Below, in pieces: positions 1-7,655 of a stretch of DNA of 64,000 bases. The position numbers were made by a program, and so were the translations under genes. A model generated the notes under the pieces. The model searched no databases and was not told the DNA's origin. It saw only the letters and a program-made list of their open reading frames with translations. How positions within the stretch are numbered: the first letter of the stretch is position 1; every line of letters starts with the position of its first letter. The stretch is from JADGOV01 sp963814355 (GTDB lineage: Bacteria > Actinomycetota > Actinomycetes > JADGOV01), in contig CAWFCZ010000018.1 in assembly GCA_963814355.1 (NCBI GenBank), forward strand, positions 620,001-684,000, read 5' to 3'.

Positions 1-475
1 GCAGAGGACCCCGCACTAGCGGCCCGTACGAACGCCCAGTCTTCGCCAGGCAAAACCCCAGCTCCTTGACCGGTGCTCGAGTGCTGGGGCTACAGTACGA
101 CGACTTGAGCAACTGCGTCAGGGGACCCGCGGTGGCTCGTGGGGCTGCCGGTCACATCCTGACCGGTCGCATGGCCGCGCCTTGACGACGCGTACCAGTC
201 TTCTGCCCATGCTGGCCGTGCGACAGTCCGCGCTGACCGGCACCGGCTAGCGATCGCCGCGTTGCCGGCCGCAGCGGCTCGACGGTCACGACGAGAGCAC
301 TCAACGCGGAGCCCTGCGGCGGGGTGAGGAACAGGCTCCGGTCCGGGGGCAACGGCCGCTCGCTTTCACCCCGGCTGCGGTGGAGTTGATGACGCTTCCC
401 GGCCATGGTGGCGCAGTAGCGCGTCAAACGGCAGGATCATTGAGCCCGGACCGTCACGACGTCAGGAGGATTTCG
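1..475. other. Upstream region without a recognisable gene
   Basis: No open frame here looks like a known protein. A 7-bp inverted repeat (CCCCAGC at 56-62 and GCTGGGG at 83-89) has a 20-nt spacer and no T-run, so it is not a convincing terminator. The last 12 bases carry the ribosome binding site of the next gene. Confidence 0.5.
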
Positions 476-1345
476 ATGAAGCTGGGCCTGCATTACTGGA
501 ACTACTCGACCCCGTCCGAACCGGCCAGGATTGCCCCCACGCTTGCCGAGACAGCGCGCATCGCCGAGGAGGCGGGGCTGTCCTCGTTCACGGTTATGGA
601 TCACTACTTCCAGATGGAGGGGATGGCCTCGGTCGATGAGCCCATGCTGGAGGGCTACACCACGCTGGGCTACCTGGCCGGCAGGACCGACCGGATGACG
701 CTTGGGCTGCTGGTGACCGGGGTGATGTACCGCTACCCAGGGTTGCTAGCCAAGATCGTGACCACCCTCGACGTGCTGTCCGGCGGCCGGGCACGGCTGG
801 GCGTCGGCGCCTCGTGGTACGAGCGTGAGCAGCGAGGGCTAGGGGTACCCGTGGTCCGGGTCGCCGAACGTTTCGAGCGGCTAGAGGAAACGTTGCGGAT
901 CTGCCTGCAGATGTGGAGCGAGGACAACGGCCCGTTCCAGGGCCAGCACTACCAGTTGGCCGAGACGCTGTGCGTTCCCCCGCCTATCAGCCAGCCCCAC
1001 CCGCCGATCATGATCGGCGGCGGCGGCGAGAAGCGGACGCTGTGGCTGGTGGCCCGCTACGCCGACGCGTGCAACGTGTTCGGCACCAACCCCGCCGAGG
1101 TCGCGCACAAGTTCGACGTGCTGCGCGAGCGTTGCGTCGACGCCGGTCGGGACTACGACAGCATCCAGAAAACCGTTCTGGTCACACGACCGGCGCTGGT
1201 GGACGTCGACGCCTTCGTGGCCGACGTGGTCCAGTACGCGGCACTAGGTGTGGCCGAAGTGCAAATCATGCCGGACCGGCACCCGGTCGAGTTCGCTGAG
1301 CAGGTCGCCGAGCTGGTCCTACCAAGGCTAGCTGCCCTTGGTTGA
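476..1345 (+). CDS. LLM class F420-dependent oxidoreductase
   Basis: Luciferase-like (TIM-barrel) flavin/F420-type oxidoreductase of 289 residues, cytosolic. It begins MKLGLHYWNY, typical of the first beta strand of LLM proteins. The segment around residues 176-200 (IMIGGGGEKRTLWLVARYAD) is the conserved cofactor-side loop of the MSMEG_2256-type subfamily. The ATG at 476 follows AGGAGGA at 464-470; the frame is open further upstream but without family similarity. The substrate cannot be predicted. The gene stands alone, about 400 bp from the next real gene. The cofactor (F420 rather than FMN) is inferred from the family, not seen. Confidence 0.85.
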   Translation: MKLGLHYWNYSTPSEPARIAPTLAETARIAEEAGLSSFTVMDHYFQMEGMASVDEPMLEGYTTLGYLAGRTDRMTLGLLVTGVMYRYPGLLAKIVTTLDVLSGGRARLGVGASWYEREQRGLGVPVVRVAERFERLEETLRICLQMWSEDNGPFQGQHYQLAETLCVPPPISQPHPPIMIGGGGEKRTLWLVARYADACNVFGTNPAEVAHKFDVLRERCVDAGRDYDSIQKTVLVTRPALVDVDAFVADVVQYAALGVAEVQIMPDRHPVEFAEQVAELVLPRLAALG

Positions 1346-1761
1346 TGTGATCCCTGGAGGGAGTGGCACGGTCTGGACGGGCGCCAGCGCGGTGGCCGCC
1401 GGCGCCCCCGACACGGGGCTGCCCAGCCATCGAGCACGAACGGAACCTGGTCGACCTCGAGATCGGATACATCACAGGCATACCGACTGGGTAGCTCGCG
1501 TCGACCCACCGCCGACCGACGACCAAACAACGCCGTTTCGATGGCCCGTCCGTAAGCGCCGCGCCGGGCGCCGGACCCTGCGTTCTGGACGGCCCAGGCT
1601 GGCGACTGCATGTACCGGCCGGACCCAGACACCGGCGCGGTGTCAGCCGACGGCGAGTCCGCCGAGGAAGCGGCGACGGACGACGCGGCGCCCAGCATGA
1701 TCTGCAAGGCGCTTCACGCGCCGAGGCTACGTGACTTTCTGCCCCCTGACGTCGGCACGGC
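1346..1761. other. Intergenic region, nothing recognised
   Basis: About 416 bp between the oxidoreductase and a convergent thioesterase-like gene. Open frames exist on both strands, as expected at this GC content, but none shows a ribosome binding site with a recognisable protein. Confidence 0.4.
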
Positions 1762-2130
1762 TCACCCGCGAAAGGAGCCGGCAGCCACCAGGACCCGGAC
1801 GATCCGCCCGCGGGCGGCCATCAGGTCGCCGGCCCAGAGCACGACGTCGAAGACCAGCCGTTGACCGGACACACCGGTCAACTCGGCCTCCGCGCGGACC
1901 TCGGCCCCGACGGGGGTGGGGGCCAGGTGGTCAAGTTCGACTCGGGCGCCCACCGTGGTGTGGCCAGGTTCCAGGTGCCCGGCCATCGCGCGCAGCGTGG
2001 CCGCCTCGGCCAGCGCGAGCACGCGTGGGGTACCGAGCACCGCCACCTCACCGCTGCCCAGTGCCGCTGCCGTGTCGGCCTCGGTGACCACGACAGCCAC
2101 GCTGCCCCGCAGACCCCTAGTGATCGACAT
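1762..2130 (-). CDS. Thioesterase-like hot-dog protein (FlK type)
   Basis: A 122-residue protein starting MSITRGLRGSVAVVVTEAD. The pattern VLGTPRVLALAEAATLRAM, then HTTVGARVELDHLAPTPVG, is that of small hot-dog-fold thioesterases related to the fluoroacetyl-CoA thioesterase family. Such enzymes hydrolyse acyl-CoA thioesters in the cytosol; the natural substrate here is unknown. The ATG at 2130 was chosen because the 66 upstream in-frame residues are low-complexity and overlap the divergent gene starting at 2149. The two genes therefore share an 18-bp divergent start region. Confidence 0.75.
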   Translation of the reverse strand: MSITRGLRGSVAVVVTEADTAAALGSGEVAVLGTPRVLALAEAATLRAMAGHLEPGHTTVGARVELDHLAPTPVGAEVRAEAELTGVSGQRLVFDVVLWAGDLMAARGRIVRVLVAAGSFRG

Positions 2131-2148
2131 GCCCGGTACCCTACGGCG

Positions 2149-2355
2149 GTGAGCGAGCCGGGGCCGGACGCCTTCTGCGCGTTCTGCGGTCGCCCGGCGA
2201 CCGCCGTCGACCACGCCGGCTGTCGCAGCGCTCGGGAGTTGGAGCCGCCGCGCTACTGCGGGCGGTGCGGGCGGCGGATGGTCGTCCAGGTGCTCCCGCG
2301 CGGGTGGACCGCACGCTGTGTCCGGCACGGCACTGTGACGCCTCCGCCGACCTGA
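2149..2355 (+). CDS. bsaP: Small zinc-ribbon protein, BsaP-like (biotin synthase auxiliary)
   Basis: A 68-residue protein from a GTG at 2149. It has an N-terminal CAFCGRP pair and a C-terminal block YCGRCGRRMVVQVLPRGW followed by ARCVRHG, the hallmark of the actinobacterial BsaP family. BsaP is reported to help supply the iron-sulphur cluster of biotin synthase BioB. In mycobacteria the gene lies next to bioB; no bioB is present in this window, so the functional link is inferred. Biotin is relevant nearby because a biotin carrier and biotin carboxylase lie 1.5-3 kb away. Confidence 0.65.
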   Translation: MSEPGPDAFCAFCGRPATAVDHAGCRSARELEPPRYCGRCGRRMVVQVLPRGWTARCVRHGTVTPPPT

Positions 2356-2403
2356 CCCTCCGCCGACCTGACCCCCAGGCGACCCGACCCCCAGGCGAGA
2401 TAG
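2341..2403. repeat. Four tandem 16-bp units (two diverged pairs)
   Basis: CCTCCGCCGACCTGAC occurs twice in tandem (2341-2356, 2357-2372). It is followed by CCCCAGGCGACCCGAC (2373-2388) and a partial copy from 2389. The repeat spans the last codons of the BsaP-like gene and the space before the convergent pilT stop, consistent with slipped-strand growth. Confidence 0.7.
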
Positions 2404-2406
2404 CCC

Positions 2407-3567
2407 TCAGGCGACCAGGCCGAGGGTACGCATCTGAATGGTCAGGTCGTGCGGGTTGGAGGCCACGGCCAAGGCGGCGTCGAGCGTGATCTCACCGGTG
2501 CCGAAGAGCGTGACCAGGTGCTGGTCGAAGGTCTGCATGCCGTAGTACCCGCCTTCGCCGATCAGCGCGGTCAGCGTGGCGGTCTTGGCCGGGTCGCTGA
2601 TCGCGTCCGCCACCCGGCCGGTGTTGAGGCAGACCTCCAGTGCGACGGTGCGGCCGATGCCGTCGGCCTTGGCGACCAGACGCTGGCACACGATGCCCTT
2701 CAGGGCACCGGCCAGGGAAAGCCGGGTCTGTTTCTGTTCGTGCGGCGGGAAGAAGTCGATGATCCGGTTCACCGTCTCGGCGGCGTCGGTGGTGTGCAGC
2801 GTGGACATTACGAAATGCCCGGTCTCGGCGGCCGACAGCGCGGCCCGAACGGTTTCCGCGTCGCGCATCTCACCGATCAGGATGACATCCGGATCCTGGC
2901 GCATCGCGGCCCGCAGCGCCGTGGTGAAGTTCTCGGTGTCCACCCGTACCTCGCGCTGGTTGACCATGGCGAGCTTGTCGAAGTGCAGAACCTCGATTGG
3001 GTCCTCGATGGTCACGATGTGGCACTCGCGCCGGTCATTGATGTGGTCGAGCATGGCGGCCAGGGTGGTCGTCTTCCCCGACCCGGTCGGCCCGGTGACC
3101 AGTACCAGTCCGCGCGGTTCCAGCGCCAGCCCCTCGAGAATCTTCGGGAGGTTCAGCTCGGCGATCGACGCCGACCCAACGCCGACCCGGCGGAAGACCA
3201 GACCCACCGATCCGCGGGCCCGGAAGGCGTTCACCCGGAACCGGCCCACTCCCGCCGCGGAGTACGCGAAGTCCGCCTCGTTGGTCCGGTCGAACTCGTC
3301 GGCCAGATCGGCCCGGAGGACCTGACGCATCATCGCCTCGGTGTCCGCCGCCGCCAACTCCCGCATGTCGAGACGGCGAAGCCGCCCGTCGACCCGGACC
3401 CGGGGCGGCGAACCGGTCTTGCAGTGCAGGTCGGACCCCCCGCAGGTAACGAGGGCGAGGAGCAGCGGCTCGATGCAGAGAGGTACGGGCGACGGCTGGT
3501 CGGTCACTCTGAGAAGTCTCGGCCGAATCCCGGAGTCCCTTGAGGCGGGGAACCCGGCGCGATCCAC
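2407..3567 (-). CDS. pilT: PilT-type twitching motility ATPase
   Basis: A 386-residue secretion/pilus ATPase of the PilT (type IV pilus retraction) family, expected at the cytosolic face of a pilus machine. Visible motifs are Walker A GPTGSGKTTT (159-168), an Asp box near TIEDPIEVLHF (186-196), Walker B DVILIGEMRD (227-236) and a His box GHFVMSTLHTT (250-260). The first GTG at 3567 directly abuts the stop of the biotin-carrier gene; GTG 3507 is an alternative start. No other pilus gene is visible in the window. Co-transcription with the biotin genes upstream is inferred from spacing. Confidence 0.85.
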   Translation of the reverse strand: MDRAGFPASRDSGIRPRLLRVTDQPSPVPLCIEPLLLALVTCGGSDLHCKTGSPPRVRVDGRLRRLDMRELAAADTEAMMRQVLRADLADEFDRTNEADFAYSAAGVGRFRVNAFRARGSVGLVFRRVGVGSASIAELNLPKILEGLALEPRGLVLVTGPTGSGKTTTLAAMLDHINDRRECHIVTIEDPIEVLHFDKLAMVNQREVRVDTENFTTALRAAMRQDPDVILIGEMRDAETVRAALSAAETGHFVMSTLHTTDAAETVNRIIDFFPPHEQKQTRLSLAGALKGIVCQRLVAKADGIGRTVALEVCLNTGRVADAISDPAKTATLTALIGEGGYYGMQTFDQHLVTLFGTGEITLDAALAVASNPHDLTIQMRTLGLVA

Positions 3568-3783
3568 TCAGTCGATCACCGCGATGACGTCCCCCTCCTG
3601 GACGACGTCCCCCTCGGCGACCCGGAGTTCGACCACCGTGCCGTCCCGCTCGGCGATCAACGGAATCTCCATCTTCATCGATTCCAGGATGACCAGCGGG
3701 TCGCCATCGTGGACCTGGTCCCCCACGGCCACAACGATCTTCCAGACGTTGGCGACCATCTCCGCGACGACGTCCTCTGCCAC
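3568..3783 (-). CDS. Biotin/lipoyl-binding carrier protein (TB7.3 type)
   Basis: A 71-residue single-domain biotinyl carrier, the same length as mycobacterial TB7.3. The biotinylation motif ESMKMEIP is present, with the middle Lys the predicted attachment site. A GTG start at 3783 is preferred because an AGGAAAGG-type ribosome binding site lies just upstream and the protein then begins VAEDVVAEMVANVW, matching the family; the frame is open to 3846. It probably carries biotin for the biotin carboxylase encoded 85 bp upstream. Its acyl-CoA carboxylase beta subunit is not in the window. Confidence 0.9.
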   Translation of the reverse strand: MAEDVVAEMVANVWKIVVAVGDQVHDGDPLVILESMKMEIPLIAERDGTVVELRVAEGDVVQEGDVIAVID

Positions 3784-3867
3784 CCTGGTTCCTTTCCTGT
3801 GCCACCCTGTTCCGCGGTCTGTCGTTCTCGGCAGCCGCTGGGGCATCCAACCACGGTCAGGGGCTGA

Positions 3868-5202
3868 TCAGGCCCGCATCCGGGCTACCAGGCCGGTGTC
3901 GTAGGTCCCGGAGCGGAACTCCGGATCGGCCAGCAACTCGGCGAAGAACGGCAGGTTGGTCTTCAGGCCGGTGATGACGAAGGCCGACACCGCGTGCCGA
4001 GCGCGGTCCAGCGCCTGGTCGCGGTCGGTTCCCCAGGTGCAGAGCTTGGCGAGCAGCGGGTCGTAGTAGGGCGTGACGGTGGTGTCGGCCGCGTATCCGG
4101 CGTCCAGCCGTACGCCCTCCCCGGTCGGCTCAACCCAGGTCTGGATGCGCCCGGGAGACGGCAGGAAGCGCTTCGGATCCTCGGCGCAGATCCGCAGCTC
4201 CAGCGCATGACCCGTCGGCGACACGTCGTCGAGGGGGACCGGCTGCCCGCCGGCGATCCGGAACTGCGCCTCGACCAGGTCGATTCCGGTAACCATCTCG
4301 GTGATCGGATGCTCCACTTGCAGCCGGGTGTTCATCTCCAGGAAGACGAAATCCTGGGCCCCCGGGTCGACCAGGCATTCCACGGTGCCGGCGTTGCGGT
4401 ACCCGACAGCTTCCCCGGCCCGGACGGCGGCCGCCAGCATGCGCCCGCGCAGGTCCGGGCCGAGCGCGGGAGAGGGGGTCTCCTCGGCGACCTTCTGGTG
4501 CCGCCGCTGCACCGAGCAGTCCCGCTCCCCCAACGCGACCACCCGCCCGTCGGCCAGCCCGAGGATCTGCACCTCCACGTGTCGGGCGCCCACCACGTAG
4601 CGTTCCAACAGGATCGCCGCGTCGCCGAAGAACCGCGCCGCCCGGCTGCGGGCGGTGTCGTAGGCGGCCCGCAGCTCGGCCTCGTCGGCAGCCACGCCCA
4701 TCCCGATGCCACCACCGCCGGCGGCCGCCTTCACCATCAGCGGGTAGCCCAGTTCACCCGCGGCGGCCACCGCCGCGTCCGCGTCGGGCACCGGCGTCGG
4801 GGTACCCGGGGCGACCGGCACGCCCGCCTCGGCCATCAGGTTACGCGCGTTGATCTTGTCGCCGAGACGTTCGATCGCGGTCGGAGCCGGCCCCACCCAA
4901 ACCAGTCCGGCGGCCTCGACCCGCCGGGCGAACGGTGCGCTCTCGGCAAGGAAGCCGTAACCGGGGTGGATCGCCCGGGCGCCGGTCTGCTTCGCGGCCT
5001 CCAGGACGGCGTCCATGTCGAGGTAGGACCGGCCCGGCGGCGGCGGCCCGATCAGCACGGCCTCGTCCGCCTCCCGGACATAGGGCAACTCCTCGTCCGC
5101 CTCGGAGTAGACCGCCACCGCGCGCAGCCCGATCCGCTGGGCGGTGCGGATCACCCGCCGGGCGATCTCGCCGCGGTTGGCGACCAGCACGGACTCGAAC
5201 AC
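3868..5202 (-). CDS. accC: Acetyl-/acyl-CoA carboxylase biotin carboxylase subunit
   Basis: A 444-residue biotin carboxylase that uses ATP and bicarbonate to carboxylate carrier-bound biotin in fatty-acid or branched acyl-CoA carboxylation. The N-terminal domain starts FESVLVANRGEIARRV. The ATP-grasp glycine loop KAAAGGGGIGMG is at 158-169, RDCSVQRRHQKVAEE at about 227-241, and EMNTRLQVEH at about 290-300. It is a stand-alone carboxylase length, without a fused biotin domain. The separate carrier gene follows 84 bp downstream, so the two probably work together. The start is divergent from the DUF5317 gene, with 44 bp between starts. Confidence 0.95.
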   Translation of the reverse strand: MFESVLVANRGEIARRVIRTAQRIGLRAVAVYSEADEELPYVREADEAVLIGPPPPGRSYLDMDAVLEAAKQTGARAIHPGYGFLAESAPFARRVEAAGLVWVGPAPTAIERLGDKINARNLMAEAGVPVAPGTPTPVPDADAAVAAAGELGYPLMVKAAAGGGGIGMGVAADEAELRAAYDTARSRAARFFGDAAILLERYVVGARHVEVQILGLADGRVVALGERDCSVQRRHQKVAEETPSPALGPDLRGRMLAAAVRAGEAVGYRNAGTVECLVDPGAQDFVFLEMNTRLQVEHPITEMVTGIDLVEAQFRIAGGQPVPLDDVSPTGHALELRICAEDPKRFLPSPGRIQTWVEPTGEGVRLDAGYAADTTVTPYYDPLLAKLCTWGTDRDQALDRARHAVSAFVITGLKTNLPFFAELLADPEFRSGTYDTGLVARMRA

Positions 5203-5246
5203 CGGCCTACCTCCTTCGGGCCCCCCGACCGGCGAGACTAGCGAGC

Positions 5247-5939
5247 GTGAGTCTGGTCGTGGTGTCGCTGGCGCTCGCGCTCGGCACCGGGAAGCTGCTC
5301 GGGGGCAGCCTCACCCGATTGGCCGGGCTGCCGTGGCGGGGCTGGCCGCTGCTCGCCGCCGCCCTCGCCGTGGAGCTGACCGGTTCGGTGACCGGCGGCC
5401 GGTGGTACGCCGCTTCGCTGGCGCTCGGTGCCGCCGTGATGCTGGCCTTCCTGGCCCGCAACCGTGCGGTCCCCGGCGTACCGCTGGTCTGTCTCGGGCT
5501 GCTGCTCAACGCGGCCGTCGTCGCCGCGAACGGCGCGATGCCGGTGTCCCGGCCCGCTGCCGCGGCGGCCGGGGTCGACCTTCGGGAGGTGGCCGCCGGA
5601 GCCGACCCGCGGCATGAGATCTCCGGCACCGGCACCCGGATGCGCGGCCTGGGCGACGTGCTACCCATACCAGTGCCCGGCCGTCCGGAGGTGGCCAGTC
5701 CCGGCGACGCGGTCACGGCGCTCGGCCTGGCGCTGCTCGTGGTGGCCGGGATGCGGCGCGCCCCGGTGCGCTACCGGCCGGGCCTGACCGCGGTCCGCCG
5801 CGCGGTCCGCCGGGAGGTACCGTCCAGCCGTCCGATCGGTGAGACACTGATAGCCCACCGAGGGGAGAGAAGGATTTCCGATGGCGAAACGGTCCCGCAA
5901 ACGCAAGGCCCGCGCGAAGAACAAGGCCAACCACGGTAA
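5247..5939 (+). CDS. DUF5317 family membrane protein
   Basis: A 230-residue hydrophobic protein from GTG 5247, with three to five predicted membrane helices. It includes a block around LLNAAVVAANGAMPVSRPAA and the pair RMRGLGDVLPIPVPGRPEV, as in DUF5317 proteins; function unknown. Its last about 20 codons run over the bL37 gene in another frame (5881-5939). This tail is charged and unlike the rest, so the true family C-terminus probably ends near residue 185. Confidence 0.75.
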   Translation: MSLVVVSLALALGTGKLLGGSLTRLAGLPWRGWPLLAAALAVELTGSVTGGRWYAASLALGAAVMLAFLARNRAVPGVPLVCLGLLLNAAVVAANGAMPVSRPAAAAAGVDLREVAAGADPRHEISGTGTRMRGLGDVLPIPVPGRPEVASPGDAVTALGLALLVVAGMRRAPVRYRPGLTAVRRAVRREVPSSRPIGETLIAHRGERRISDGETVPQTQGPREEQGQPR

Positions 5940-5955
5940 GAAGCCGAACGCCTGA
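5881..5955 (+). CDS. 50S ribosomal protein bL37
   Basis: A 24-residue, extremely basic peptide: MAKRSRKRKARAKN, then KANHGKKPNA, then TGA. It matches the small actinobacterial ribosomal protein bL37 (MAKRxRKKR...ANHGKRPN pattern), which sits in the large subunit. The ribosome binding region is the purine-rich GGGGAGAGAAGGA stretch just upstream. In many actinobacteria it lies beside sigR/rsrA, as here. It is too short for most gene finders, and overlaps the C-terminal run-on of the DUF5317 frame. Confidence 0.9.
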   Translation: MAKRSRKRKARAKNKANHGKKPNA

Positions 5956-5989
5956 CCGAAGTCGGGCCGATGTCGTGCCCTCCGGTGCC

Positions 5990-6262
5990 CTACTCCGCGG
6001 TCCCGATTTCGACCCGCACCTCGCGTAGCCGAACGATGACCCGGTCCCGCAGCCCCTCGGGGGCCGGTTCGCCGCCGCAGCAGCGGGCCACCAGCGCCTT
6101 GACCTCCTGCTCCAAGCCGTACTGCCGCAGGCAGGGTCCGCATTCCTCGAGATGCTGCCGGATGCGGGAGCGGTCGTGAAGCTGGGCTTCACCGTCGAGG
6201 TAGACGTACACCTTTTCGATGACCTCGCGACAGTTCGTGGCGTGCGGATTGCCGCAGCTCAT
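5990..6262 (-). CDS. rsrA: Mycothiol-system anti-sigma factor RsrA
   Basis: A 90-residue zinc-binding anti-sigma factor that holds SigR inactive until thiol oxidation releases zinc. The ZAS motif residues C11, H37, C41 and C44 (HLEECGPC) occupy the same positions as in Streptomyces RsrA, and further Cys residues at 3, 61 and 62 are also shared. The ATG overlaps the sigR stop by 4 bases (ATGA), implying translational coupling and fixed stoichiometry. It acts in the cytosol on SigR. Confidence 0.95.
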   Translation of the reverse strand: MSCGNPHATNCREVIEKVYVYLDGEAQLHDRSRIRQHLEECGPCLRQYGLEQEVKALVARCCGGEPAPEGLRDRVIVRLREVRVEIGTAE

Positions 6263-6900
6263 GACGGCTCACCTGCACTTGCCGCCGCGATGGCCTCCGG
6301 CAGGCTGGAACCCACCTGGTCCGGCCGGATGAAGCCCCGCTCCACGGCGTACTCCTCCAGCTTGTTTCGCAACGCGCGCCGGCCTCGGTGCAGCCGCGAC
6401 ATCACCGTGCCGATTGGCGTACCCATGATGTCGGCGATCTCCTTGTAGGCGAAGCCCTCCACGTCGGCCAGGTACACCGCCATCCGGAAATCGTCCGGCA
6501 ACTCCTGCAACGCCGTCTTGATGTCGCCATCCGGTAGATGATCGAGTGCTTCGGTCTCCGCCGAGCGCAACCCGGCGGAGGTGTGCGACTCCGCCCGGGC
6601 CAGCTGCCAGTCCTCGACGTTGTCGGTGTCGGCCTGGAGCGGCTCGCGCTGCTTCTTGCGGTAAGAGTTGATGAAGGTATTGGTGAGGATCCGGTACAAC
6701 CAGGCCTTGAGGTTGGTGCCCTCCTGGAACTGGTGGAACGCGCCGAAAGCCTTGACGAAGGTGTCCTGGACGAGGTCTTCGGCATCCGCCGGGTTACGCG
6801 TCATCCGCAGCGCGGCGGAATACAACTGATCGAGGTACGGCAGGGCAGTACGCTCGAAGCGTTCACTACGCTGCTCGAGGGTCTCCGCGACCGCTCCCAC
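6259..6900 (-). CDS. sigR: ECF sigma factor SigR/SigH (thiol-oxidative stress)
   Basis: A 213-residue group IV sigma factor. Region 2 carries DAEDLVQDTFVKAF and LKAWLYRILTNTFINSYRKK; region 4 carries YKEIADIMGTPIGTVMSRLH. These match SigR/SigH, regulator of the disulfide-stress response. The GTG at 6900 gives the family N-terminus (VGAVAETLEQRSERFERTA). The frame stays open to a GTG at 7047, so a longer SigR-prime-like isoform, as known in Streptomyces, is possible. It is coupled to rsrA downstream. A SigR-type promoter at 7057-7083 points to autoregulation. Confidence 0.95.
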   Translation of the reverse strand: MGAVAETLEQRSERFERTALPYLDQLYSAALRMTRNPADAEDLVQDTFVKAFGAFHQFQEGTNLKAWLYRILTNTFINSYRKKQREPLQADTDNVEDWQLARAESHTSAGLRSAETEALDHLPDGDIKTALQELPDDFRMAVYLADVEGFAYKEIADIMGTPIGTVMSRLHRGRRALRNKLEEYAVERGFIRPDQVGSSLPEAIAAASAGEPS

Positions 6901-7056
6901 CTCCCGTCGTCGACCCGACGGGAACTCACCGCCGGAGACGACCGAGACTACGCCCGCCGCGCTGTGGCGAGGTGGCCGTCCCTCGGTTGCGGACGGACCG
7001 CGGCGGGTCCGCCGGCCGCGTCGAGGTCGTGCGCGAAGCCCGGTCACGCTAGGGGG

Positions 7057-7083
7057 AACGCCCGAGTCATGGGGACGATTCCC
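7057..7083 (-). promoter_or_regulatory. SigR-type autoregulatory promoter
   Basis: On the minus strand, GGGAAT (7083-7078) is followed after exactly 18 nt by GTT (7059-7057). This is the consensus for SigR/SigH promoters (GGAAT-N18-GTT). It lies about 150 bp upstream of the preferred sigR start. The expected transcription start near 7050 is almost at the alternative GTG 7047. Confidence 0.8.
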
Positions 7084-7122
7084 GTCCCGCCGGCCCTCCC
7101 GCCGGCTCAGGCACCGGGCGAC

Positions 7123-7470
7123 CTATCGCGCCTCAGCCAACGTCTGACACTCCATGCAGCGTGCGGCCTCCGGTCGAGCCTCCAAACGCTCGTCCGGGAC
7201 GGGCTTTCCGCAATCCACGCAGGTGCCGTAGGTGCCGGAGTCGAGTCGCGCCAGCGCGGCAACCACCTGATCGCGCTGATCGCTGATCGTATCCAGCGCG
7301 GCGCCCTGCCGGTCGGCGTCCTGCAAGTCGGTGGCCGCGTCCGCGGGGTGCTGGTCCATGCTGCTCAGCTCCGAACCGGTACCGGCGCCCTCGGCCTCCA
7401 GCGTGGCCGCCGACCGGTCCAGGTCCGCGCGCAGTTCTTCCAGACGTTGCCTGGCCACGGTCAGATCCAC
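7123..7470 (-). CDS. TraR/DksA-type zinc finger protein
   Basis: A 115-residue protein with a coiled-coil N-terminus (VARQRLEELRADLDRSAATL) and a C-terminal zinc finger CVDCGKP...CMEC (C-X2-C-X17-C-X2-C) of the DksA/TraR family. Such proteins enter the RNA polymerase secondary channel; actinobacterial members are poorly characterised. GTG 7470 is chosen because AGGAGAGG lies 7 nt upstream; the frame extends to 7548. It is followed by the sigR promoter region, so read-through into sigR is possible. Confidence 0.85.
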   Translation of the reverse strand: MDLTVARQRLEELRADLDRSAATLEAEGAGTGSELSSMDQHPADAATDLQDADRQGAALDTISDQRDQVVAALARLDSGTYGTCVDCGKPVPDERLEARPEAARCMECQTLAEAR

Positions 7471-7655
7471 CAGCGCACCTCTCCTCGCCATGGGTCGTCC
7501 GCACGCGCCGGGATTCCGGAGTCGAAACGGAGATCGGTTGTGGGCCACTGTCTACCGTCTCGGTCGGTGTTCGACAAGTCCGGCGCGTGTGCGGCACGTA
7601 TTCTCCCTCGCAAAGGATGGGGCCGGATCCCGGCTCCCCGAGCGAGCGGAGGGCC

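Noticed and set aside
56..89. CCCCAGC...GCTGGGG as a terminator
   Set aside because: The 20-nt loop and lack of T-run make it unconvincing.
152..427. 91-codon minus-strand frame as a gene
   Set aside because: No family resemblance and no clear ribosome binding site.
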